Source of the DNA: Limnephilus marmoratus
Lineage: Eukaryota > Arthropoda > Insecta > Trichoptera > Limnephilidae
Assembly: GCA_917880885.1 (NCBI GenBank)
Contig: OU862922.1
Coordinates: forward strand, 26,164,627-26,228,626
Direction of reading: 5' to 3'
DNA length: 64,000 nt
Part shown: positions 56,254-64,000 of the stretch, in pieces
Layout: each line of letters begins with the position of its first letter
Numbering within the stretch: the first letter of the stretch is position 1
Program-made: the position numbers and the translations under genes
Notes under the pieces: generated by a model
Told to the model about the DNA's origin: nothing
The model's database searches: none
The model's input: the letters and a program-made list of their open reading frames with translations, nothing else

Positions 56254-57016
56254 TTTTAAATATAAACTACCTTCGTAGAAAAAATGTGTGCAAACCTTAC
56301 GTATAAAGGTATACCTACTAATAACAACTAAAATTTATATTAAATGGGTTTTTTAACTTGATCGCCGAATAATACAGGTATATTTAAAAAAAAAAACAGT
56401 TTAGTTTTACCTTTTTTTTTATTACAAAAAATTACATTTTTCCCGGTTTCACAGTTCTAGATTTCGAACACATCGGATGTTCTGCGCAATATTCACTTCA
56501 TAATACTTTACACGGGGATTACTTTACTGGGACACTACGCACTTGTAAAAAGGTAGGATTTTTTTTATGTTTATATCTTGGGTAAAATACATTGACATAG
56601 CACGACCTTGGTGATTGAGGTCACTAGACGAAGTATTGCATAATGGGAAAAAAGTAGATTTAATTACTAAAGTTGATTCAACACACAGATTGTTCATAAC
56701 TGCGTGTGAAGTCATATCCCCTCGCAGCCTAAGCCACTGATCGTTATTAGAGGGTTCAGTATTTTCAATTTTAGTTGTTTAACTTAATACTTGAAAGCCT
56801 ATCACATGTTAATTTTCTTTCAACAAATTTTTGAGCTTCAATCTCAGTGGATCAATTAAAATTGAATCGTCTGGGTATCTAGCATGGTCGAACGATATAG
56901 GTTTTATCGAAAATGTCGGTAACTTGTCTTCGCTCCCAAGCACGACTGTACTGCACTGAACCCTTAGTCGTTGTGAACTATTGTTTGTTCGTTAGCGGCC
57001 TGCAGCTACGACATGC

Positions 57017-57196
57017 TCTCTCTCTCTCTCTCTCTCTGGTTTCAATCCGGAGATTGGTTTGCAGCAATGTCATCTATTCGTTTCTTCCACTCTTCCCTGT
57101 CTTGTGCGGCTCTTTTGAAGTCTGCATATGATGAGCAGCGCACGTCCACCAGCAGGTCCTCCAGGTACTCTCGGCGTGGGCGTCCCCTAGCATGCT
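57017..57196 (-). mobile_element. 5'-truncated RTE-like LINE 3' end
   Basis: The minus strand reads HARGRPRREYLEDLLVDVR, then SYADFKRAAQDREEWKKRID and a stop at 57042-57044. A (GA)n tail follows at 57016-57038. GRPR and the A-DR-W pattern are the RTE C-terminal signature, but the family differs from the RTE at 26.5 kb, whose end has no GA tail. Confidence 0.68.
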
Positions 57197-58189
57197 AGAT
57201 ACCCTGAACCTGCTATAAGCGATCGTGATAGCTGAAGAAAGAGTTGACCGCCTTCCCGGTAGCAGCTCTATCAACTAGCTGGAGTCACCGGTGTTATCCG
57301 GACTTTACACAGAGTTTATCGAAATATGTAAGTCAGTGACGTTCCCCTTGTTTTGAAGGTCAATTGTGCAAAATTTCATCAGTCTCGGAATACAACTATT
57401 ATAGATTTGTATAAAAATTCGACCGCCGACCATTTATATAAATAGATTTTTTTAAATTAAATTTAATATCCCACCGAAGATCTAAGCGGCAAAAAATGAT
57501 GATGCAGCTCTGCTACCCTAACCTAAGAACATATAATAAGAATCGTTTTATATAGCAAATATCTCGACACTCAGGAAACTGAGCTACTCACAAGAAAGTT
57601 TTTTCTTTCCCGAGTTATTTTAATCGTAAATTTTGTCATGTACCTTTTGTCCAAGAGTGACAAGTTCAAGAAAGTAAAGTTTTCGCTTTAGTTTTTACAG
57701 ACCAAATTCAGACAATTTTAGAATGCATATTATTATTATCATGATTACCGTGCTTGGTTTAGGTTAGTGCAAATTTCCAACAAATACATTTTTTAGGCAT
57801 AGTAGCATACCAAGATAAAAAATTAAACAAGATATAACAATGGATTTTTATTCTCATTTTATTCGAATATTTTTCAGAAACATTAAAAGATTGAAAAAAA
57901 CTCTGAAAGTTTCACAGAATTATTAAAGTTACTCGATTAAAGCCTGGAGGTTTTTCTTGTCAAAATATGTACGGCATCAACGTAAATAAATAATTACATA
58001 ACTAATCTAGCGACCGGCGTCATTATTGCAATCTGCAGGTAAACCACCTCAACCACAAATATTTCAACAGAATAATTTCACTTCAGGCTGAATTTGCATA
58101 ATTTGCTCAAGCGAAAAATAAAGCCTATATTTTCCACGTCTTATAATATTCGGATTGCCTAGTAAAGTGTAGTCAGTATTCCATTATTA

Positions 58190-58708
58190 TCTCTGTTAGA
58201 TAAGAATGAATGTTTTTTGTTTGTCTCTTATGCGCTCCTAAACTATTCATCCGATTCCGTAGATATTTTGGTGAATTTATGTGTTCATGCCCGCGATGGT
58301 TTCTATATATAAAAGTGAGCACTGGCGTCTTGAAATTATTTCCTGTACTATTCATTCGTTTGCGATGAAACTTGTGAGTGAGTTTTTGTACGCAGGAATG
58401 GTGAGCTCTGGCGTTATGAAATTTGTATAAAAATTTTGCAACAGGTGGCGTGCGAGTTCTTTGAATAATTAGTGAATTTTATTATAGTTCAGCGGCAAGG
58501 TGGTAAGGCGGGAGGGGGGGAGAGAGGGATTCAGGAGGGGCGGAGGAGAACGAAGGATGGGGGGGTTCGCGGGCAGGGGGAAGCTAGGGAAGGCGAAGAG
58601 GGAACAGGGAAGGAGAGGGAACGCGGGAGAGGAAGGGGAGGCGGACACGCAGGGGAAAACAATTTCTTTATTTTAGTGGCATTGCAACGCATGCCGGGAA
58701 CTCGCTAG
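58190..58708 (+). mobile_element. Short non-autonomous Helitron, copy B
   Basis: Shares with copy A: ggcgttatgaaatttgtataaaaa, aggtggcg(t/c)gcgag, the purine-rich block, gacacgcagggg, aacaatttcttta and the end gcaacgcatgccggg then gctag at 58708 followed by T. The 5' end is not sharply defined and contains an extra segment relative to copy A. Confidence 0.6.
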
Positions 58709-59767
58709 TTGTACATAAATGGAATATTGATAAAATGCTAGTATTAAAGTCTGTCTTTATTCACTTACTGTTGAATGTTTCAGATTTGAATTTTAAGTCT
58801 GTCTGTATTTTTTTATTCCGTAAATGGTAGAAATCAAAGATATTCAAATACAGAAAGATATGCTATGGTGTCCGCGCAACTGTCGCCGGACTACGCGCTA
58901 ATTAGCGTAGTTTTCATACAAAAAGAATTTGTTCAATTCGTTGATTTTTTGAAAATGTGCATTAATATTGGTTAACAATATATTTTGAATATGAAAAGAA
59001 TTCGTTCATTTAGTTTAACGTTCGTTTGGTTTATTCGTTAATTATTTGTTCTTTTAGATTATTTGTTCATTGGTAAACAATATCGGCGACACCCGGAAGC
59101 GCAGACTCACATAGTAAAAACAGCAGATAGCACATCTACTTATATTTTAATATCTTTGGTAGAAATTTACCATCCAACTTTTACTTTATTTCGTTAGAGT
59201 AACTCTTTCGGGGAGTTTAATGCAAATTTCGAAAGGGGTCACTTTGTTAGAACATTGTATCTGTATACGAATTACCTTTACAGAATGAAAATATATAAAA
59301 TTCAAGCTTTTTCCCGCGGCTTCGCTCGCATGGTGTAAGGGGGGTTCTCACTCCGCCTCCTCCACCTCCCCCCCTCCTTCCCCCCCCCCCCCTCCCTCAT
59401 CCCTCCGAGGTCGTAGTGCGCTATCCTTCGCCTTGCCTCCGGCTACTCGACGCTGAATTCCTTAGGGTCATCGGGTATTTCCCCCCAATCTCCCATTTAC
59501 TTTTCTTTGAGGCATCACCGAGGAACCGGCTAAGGGGCGCGGAAGCTGAGTGTGGTTCACGACTAGACCGAACGTCATGCGCATTCTTACTGGGACTGCC
59601 AATCGATTGGAGAGGACTCCCAACCGTTTGCCATGCCCTTATTACTTATCTACTGTGTCTTCCTCCCAAACAGGTGCTTTTAGGATACGCTGGATACAAT
59701 CACCCAGCGCTTGCCACCTCGTGGACTTTCACCTGTCCCACTGTCTTGTCTATATTTGGTCATACTT

Positions 59768-62700
59768 TTTTTTTTTTTTTTACATTAACTCCACACAGGA
59801 GGCCCTGAGGAAAACAATTTCCCTCAGGGCCTATGTCATCTGGGATGCTGTGTGGAGGGTCTTTTTGAGGAGAGGAAGGAATGAACATTGGTCTTGAAGA
59901 GACCCATGTTGTAGGAAGGAGGAAACACAGAGGCCGGCAAATCATTCCACAGCCGAGCTGTTGAACACAAGAACGAGTCGAAGAAACGACCCGTTCTCAT
60001 GTGACAAATGTCAACCATGTACAAATGTTGGGCACGCGTTTGGCGTGTTTCCCGACTATGCACCGGTGCCGAAGGGATCAATGATGCTAGTTCCTCGGAG
60101 CATCTTCCATTGTAATACCGGTAGAACAAGGATAGCATTCCCACCCGACGCCTGTGCTCTAAAGATTGCAATCCGTCTGTTAAGATGGGAGAATCTATCA
60201 AACGGACCGCCCGTTTCTGCACAGAGTCGAGGGTATTTTTCAGGTATTTTGGAGCTCCAGACCAGAGATGGCTGCCAAATTCAACCGTGGGGCGTACTTG
60301 TGATTTGTACAAGGTTAGCAGTTGTGTACTATTAAAGTATCTGCGGGCCCTGTACAGTACGCCCAGTTTTTGGGAGGCTAGCTTTACTCTGGCTTCAATG
60401 GAGCCCCCATACCTGAGCTGGTCACTTAGGGTTACACCAAGCATATCAATGGAGGGCCTGTTCGGAAGATTGCTTCCGTTGAAAGAGACTAGATTTTCAT
60501 TTCGATCCCTTTTGGACGTAATCAGACAAGATTGGGTCTTTGAAACATTAAATTCAACGAGATTATTTTTACCCCAAGAGAAAACACTCTCGAGGTAGCC
60601 GTCCATTCTTTGCTTCAAAGCCCTACGAGCTGTTGGAGTTTGTGAGCCCTTTGGGGGCTTGTCAAACAAAAAGCTATCATGAACTGTACTGTCATCCGCA
60701 TAACAGTGAATTGGTGCACATGACAAAAGGTCGTTGATGTGCAACAAAAACAAAGTTGGAGACAGAACCGATCCCTGCGGGACGCCAGCATTTATCGAGT
60801 GTGAGGAAGAGGTGAAACCATCGACTACCGTCTGAATCGACCTCCCCCTCAAGAAGTCGGCAATCCACGTACACAAGGATGCGGGAAGTCCGTAAGAAAG
60901 CAGTTTGTTGACAAGTCCTCGGTGCCAAACCCGGTCAAAGGCCTTGGAGATGTCCAGTGCAACCGTTTGGGTCTCACCGAAACGTTCCAGGCATCGCCCC
61001 CAAACATGCGTCACATACGCGAGAAGATCACCGCACGAGCGGTTCCGCCGGAATCCGTATTGACGGTCGTTGATAATTTTGTTCTTCTCGAGGTATGTGA
61101 GCAGTTTGTCGTTGATCACACGTTCCATCACCTTAGACAGAACTGATGTGATCGCTATGGGGCGGTAGTTGGCCGGGTTGGAGCGGTCACCCTTCTTTGG
61201 AATAGGATGGATAACCGCTTTTTTCCAACCAGAGGGCACAGAGCTAGTCTTCAGGGACAGTTTAAAAAGCTTCGTCAAAATTGGAGCTAATTCTGCAGCG
61301 CACCTCTGCAATACCAGGGCAGGTATTCCGTCGGGCCCACTAGCTTTATTAACATCAAGCCCTCGTAAAACATGGAGTACTTCCCGATGCCGGATCCTCA
61401 GCTTTTTCATATGAAAACCGCAGTGAGGAACCGACGTCGGGACAGCACCTTGGTCATCGAGGGTTGAGTTATCCGCAAACATTTTACCTAGTAAGTTAGC
61501 CTTTTCGGTGGCGGTGTTTGCTAGTGAGCCGTCAGGTCTGGTAAGAGGTGGCAGACTGGATTTGCAGAAATTGCGACCTATTGAGCCCGCAAGAGACCAG
61601 AATTGCCTGCTGCCATGCGGGCATGCAGTCAGCTTTCTGCTGATCTGCTGGTCGTGCTCGAATTTTGACCTATTTATGATTCTCTTGGTTTCCTTTGCCA
61701 TTTTGTTGTAAGCTGATCTGTCTTCGGATGTTCTAGATGTGTTGTAGGCTCGGTAAGCCGCGTTTTTTCGTCGCACTGCTTCAGCGCATTGTCGACTGAA
61801 CCACGGCTTTGAGCCTACACCAGTTTCCTTAACAGTAGATTTGATGAAGCCATCCATCGCGGATGTGATGACTTCACCAATTTCCTGGGCACATCTTGAG
61901 GGATCCGAAGTCCGAAAACAGACAGCTGACCACGGAAAAGCATTAAAATGTGCCCGCAGACCGAACCAATCTGCTGACCTATAGTGCCACACTTTTCTCT
62001 TCAGCCTCTCGTTTGGTGGTCTAAAGTTTACAGGGATTGATGTCGTCACCAGGCAGTGGTCGGACGATCCTAAAGGCGCTGTGACTTCAATCCTGTAATC
62101 GTGTGGCACAGTTGTTAAAAATAGGTCTAACAGATTGGAACGGTGAGTCTGGACATCAGGAACCCTTGTAGGCTCCTGAACCATTTGCTCCAATCCGTAG
62201 CAAAGGGCAAAGGATTCCGCTTGGCGTCCAGCCGAGTCTGTTGATCCTGAGAACTTCAACCAAGGTTCGTTATGAACATTGAAGTCCCCCAGGACCACAA
62301 ACTCTGCCGTAGGGTAGCGGGGCAAGAGGTCATCAATAGTGTCGCTTAAGTGTTTGAAGAGCTCGGACGTGTCTGATTCACTCAGGTTCGGTGAGCGGTA
62401 TAAACACGCGTAGAATCTTACCGTACTGGCAAGATTGACGCGTACCCACATTACGTCGAATCTGGAGTTTTCCAGATTCAACAGTCGCACACAGTTGACG
62501 TCAGCTCGACTATAGAGACAGACACCTCCTTTAGGTCTGAACTTGCCTGCGAGGGTGAAGCCCGGGCAGTCCAGATAGGAGGTGTCTACAGGCTCAGCTA
62601 TCTGAGTTTCAGACAGGAAGAGTAGGTTTGGGCGTTGAGAAAAAAGGTGGTGGTGGACAGAGTTTAAATTGGTGTGCAGGCCGCGAATGTTGGTGTAATT

Positions 62701-63290
62701 CACCAACAGTTTTGGCCCGCACCGGGGACGCCTACGTCTCGCCGCTGTAATGACGTTAATTATTGTAGGTTGCAAGTTCATGATTTTAATTTTTGGTTTT
62801 TTGTTTTTTTGATATGAGAGGAAGGAAGGTCTGGGAGGGAAAAGGTATAAGGGGTGGGTAGGATGCTGGGGTTCAGAGTTTCCAGGAGTGACGGACGTAT
62901 GTATCCAACCCACCCACTGCGGTGCAAGGCGATGGGCAGGGAGAGTCCGGCTGGAGAGGTCGCCCAATGCGCCCCAAACGCTACTGCTGGGTCCCCTCCG
63001 GTCACGAACCGGCACAACAGCAGCGGCGGGGTTTTTGCACTCGTTGATGGGGCAGCCCACCCTCAGTCGTGAGCCTGAGGGTCGGGCCCCTGTACTACCG
63101 AGCGGCCCGGACAGCGGTAACCGGTTGTAAAGGGTCTCCCTCAACCAGCATCTCCCAATCCGGCCCGCCACGCAGAAGGTGGGCCGACGCACCCGCCATC
63201 AAGACCTGGACAAACATTACCCCAAGAACCCGGGCACCCCTGCTAAGTCACCAAACGTAGCGAACCACTTGGGGTGACCTGTGGCAGAGG
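59768..63290 (-). mobile_element. LINE (Jockey/CR1 group) with intact ORF in the intron
   Basis: Poly-T at about 59768-59783 is the A tail on the minus strand. The 3' UTR is about 60 nt, the ORF runs from 63192 or 62781 down to 59836, and the 5' leader reaches to about 63290. A possible target duplication is ttggtcat, next to the tail at about 59756-59763 and near 63290-63297. Same strand as the host gene. Confidence 0.82.
59836..62781 (-). CDS. LINE endonuclease/reverse transcriptase, intact
   Basis: The ATG at 62781 (MNLQPTIINVITAARRRRPR) gives 981 residues. The frame is open upstream to an ATG at 63192 (1,118 residues), but that extra part matches a leader fragment elsewhere, so I prefer 62781. 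The AP endonuclease has LVNYTNIRGLHTN, FLSETQIAE, VVLGDFNVHNEPWL (about 62278-62310), NLLDLFLT and LGSSDHCLV. The RT has VNKASGPDGIPALV, NYRPIAITSVLSKV, RQYGFRRNRSCGDLL, ALDISKAFDRVWH, GVPQGSVLSPTLFLLHINDL and CYADDSTVH (about 60690-60716). The C-terminus has HLWSGAPKYL, SLFYRYYNGRCSEEL and ARLWNDLPASVFP. All catalytic residues look present, so it may be functional or recently active. No ORF1 is visible. Confidence 0.9.
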   Translation of the reverse strand: MNLQPTIINVITAARRRRPRCGPKLLVNYTNIRGLHTNLNSVHHHLFSQRPNLLFLSETQIAEPVDTSYLDCPGFTLAGKFRPKGGVCLYSRADVNCVRLLNLENSRFDVMWVRVNLASTVRFYACLYRSPNLSESDTSELFKHLSDTIDDLLPRYPTAEFVVLGDFNVHNEPWLKFSGSTDSAGRQAESFALCYGLEQMVQEPTRVPDVQTHRSNLLDLFLTTVPHDYRIEVTAPLGSSDHCLVTTSIPVNFRPPNERLKRKVWHYRSADWFGLRAHFNAFPWSAVCFRTSDPSRCAQEIGEVITSAMDGFIKSTVKETGVGSKPWFSRQCAEAVRRKNAAYRAYNTSRTSEDRSAYNKMAKETKRIINRSKFEHDQQISRKLTACPHGSRQFWSLAGSIGRNFCKSSLPPLTRPDGSLANTATEKANLLGKMFADNSTLDDQGAVPTSVPHCGFHMKKLRIRHREVLHVLRGLDVNKASGPDGIPALVLQRCAAELAPILTKLFKLSLKTSSVPSGWKKAVIHPIPKKGDRSNPANYRPIAITSVLSKVMERVINDKLLTYLEKNKIINDRQYGFRRNRSCGDLLAYVTHVWGRCLERFGETQTVALDISKAFDRVWHRGLVNKLLSYGLPASLCTWIADFLRGRSIQTVVDGFTSSSHSINAGVPQGSVLSPTLFLLHINDLLSCAPIHCYADDSTVHDSFLFDKPPKGSQTPTARRALKQRMDGYLESVFSWGKNNLVEFNVSKTQSCLITSKRDRNENLVSFNGSNLPNRPSIDMLGVTLSDQLRYGGSIEARVKLASQKLGVLYRARRYFNSTQLLTLYKSQVRPTVEFGSHLWSGAPKYLKNTLDSVQKRAVRLIDSPILTDGLQSLEHRRRVGMLSLFYRYYNGRCSEELASLIPSAPVHSRETRQTRAQHLYMVDICHMRTGRFFDSFLCSTARLWNDLPASVFPPSYNMGLFKTNVHSFLSSKRPSTQHPR

Positions 63291-63627
63291 TGTTGGTCAT
63301 CCAATAAATGGTTCCCAGGGCGGCGGTACCCATACCGCCTACCAGATTAAAAATACTTACTCATATTGTATCTGTATTTCCTGCTAAGCACTTGCATGCT
63401 GCTTACTAACGACGTATGCAGGGACATTGGAGGTTTAGTTTCGTTTTCAAATGTAGATTCGTTTTTACCAAAAAAATTTGAGTCCTTGCAAGAGCCTTGA
63501 AGGGGTAACCATCTGTTACCTATACCAGGGCGGGTAAGTGGTGGGTCCTCCAATGTCTGACATGTCAAACATTGGGCAAACATCAATTTTCAGCTTGTAA
63601 GTTATAATTTTAAAAAATAATAGTAAC

Positions 63628-63867
63628 CTGGCATCCAGTTTCAACGTTGGCGTACATCCCCGGGTGGACCGGTACGTCGCTGCAGTGGAAGTTGGTGTGC
63701 GGGACGGAATGGTACAGGGGATAGTCCACCCCGGGGGTGCCGGGGATCTTGCTGAAGTCCTGCGGCTTCTCGTGGTCCCTCAGAGGCTTCTTCTTCACCT
63801 GCAACAGCTGCTGCTGAGGGTAGTAGTTGGGATAGTAGTCGGGCTCGTATGCTGCCTGGCCGAAGCT
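63628..63867 (-). CDS. CPAP1-type cuticle protein, upstream exon
   Basis: Acceptor aacatttcccacag before 63867; donor GTTACT at 63627-63622. 240 nt, phase 0 at both ends, 80 residues: SFGQAAYEPDYYPNYYPQQQ (Tyr/Pro/Gln-rich), KKKPLRDHEKPQDFSKIPG, then TPGVDYPLYHSVPHTNFHC and PGMYANVETGCQ, which begins the chitin-binding domain with cysteines 1 and 2. The VDYP-SVP-T-F-C and MYANVETGCQ segments are highly typical of CPAP1 proteins. Upstream to 64000 is intron; the exon with the signal peptide lies outside the window. Confidence 0.92.
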
Positions 63868-64000
63868 CTGTGGGAAATGTTGCAACATTTGGATTATTAT
63901 TAAATCTTTTTCGTTATTTGTTTTTGGGGTGTTATGCCGTGTTGCGCTACCTCCTTCTTTAGCCAACGTTTCGGACATCGTTGCAGTGTCCATCACCAGG

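Larger units (their letters stand above)
54517..63627 (-). other. 9.1-kb intron of the cuticle gene
   Basis: Bounded by GT (63627) and AG (54517) on the minus strand. It contains the palindromic retro-insert, Helitrons, an RTE end and an intact-ORF LINE listed separately. In 56254-57015, 57200-58190, 58709-59370 and 63300-63627 I see only AT-rich sequence with no gene or clear repeat. Confidence 0.85.
52480..63867 (-). other. Host gene locus: CPAP1-type chitin-binding cuticle protein (3' part)
   Basis: Three coding exons on the minus strand (63628-63867, 54374-54516, 52480-52576) join with consistent phases (0, then 2) and GT-AG junctions, giving 159 residues up to the stop. The product is a secreted-type protein with one peritrophin-A (CBM14/ChtBD2) domain, acidic Pro/Tyr-rich N-terminal part and charged tail. 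The start codon and signal peptide are beyond the right edge of the window. Introns of 9,111 and 1,797 bp are filled with mobile-element debris. Confidence 0.9.

Noticed and set aside
56026..56306. Gly/Arg/Glu-rich ORFs in the Helitrons (also 58472-58708 and the Pro-rich reverse frame)
   Set aside because: Low-complexity purine block read in several frames; no codon bias or domain.
62782..63192. N-terminal 137 residues of the intron LINE ORF as real coding
   Set aside because: The matching fragment at 53150-53420 is leader-like with indels not in multiples of three; the ATG at 62781 is closer to the endonuclease. Not excluded.
63868..63996. Upstream extension of the cuticle exon to an ATG at 63996
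   Set aside because: A good splice acceptor (tttcccacag) lies at 63868 and the extension has no signal peptide; more likely intron.

Overview
The window is arthropod, almost certainly insect, nuclear DNA. The main evidence is a spliced chitin-binding (peritrophin-type) cuticle-protein gene on the minus strand of the right end. The AT-rich background and an insect-type transposon complement (BEL/Pao, RTE, Jockey/CR1-group LINEs, hAT-like, Harbinger-like MITE, Helitrons) agree. The order cannot be fixed from sequence alone.

Region 1 (1 to about 52,320) is one satellite domain of roughly 153-186 bp monomers that has been opened repeatedly by mobile elements. At the left end the monomers form a homogenised 8-monomer higher-order repeat (HOR) of 1,413 bp. 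From 4.2 to 24 kb the array is looser, with block repeats of 2,369 and 1,209 bp. From 24 kb to 52.3 kb the monomers are diverged and have no HOR. The satellite stops about 160 bp from the stop codon of the cuticle gene, so the layout resembles the edge of a pericentromeric or other large heterochromatic array.

Insertions in the satellite are: (a) 9383-15693, a complete BEL/Pao LTR retrotransposon with identical LTRs and a 5-bp target duplication, whose single gag-pol ORF lacks the RNase H segment; (b) 26521-37102, an RTE-like LINE on the minus strand with a 12-bp target duplication, which itself holds a LINE 3' fragment (27154-27728) and a second LINE (29778-36612), and that second LINE in turn carries a 165-bp MITE and a 3.3-kb non-coding LTR element; (c) 38406-45151, a long two-ORF LINE followed by a 5'-truncated relative; (d) about 45166-50524, an LTR-like sequence with a tandemly duplicated minus-strand core promoter, split by a 4,033-bp DNA transposon with perfect 33-bp terminal inverted repeats, itself split by a 1,539-bp hAT-like element.

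Region 2 (52,480-64,000) is the host gene, transcribed leftward. Coding exons lie at 63628-63867, 54374-54516 and 52480-52576, with introns of 9.1 and 1.8 kb; the 5' end of the gene is beyond the right edge. The introns hold LINE relics, a palindromic retro-insert with a 12-bp target duplication, two short Helitrons, an RTE 3' end and a LINE with an intact 981-1,118 codon ORF in the same orientation as the gene.

No rRNA, tRNA or CRISPR array was seen. Every other long ORF comes from a mobile element. The host gene is the only conventional gene supported here.
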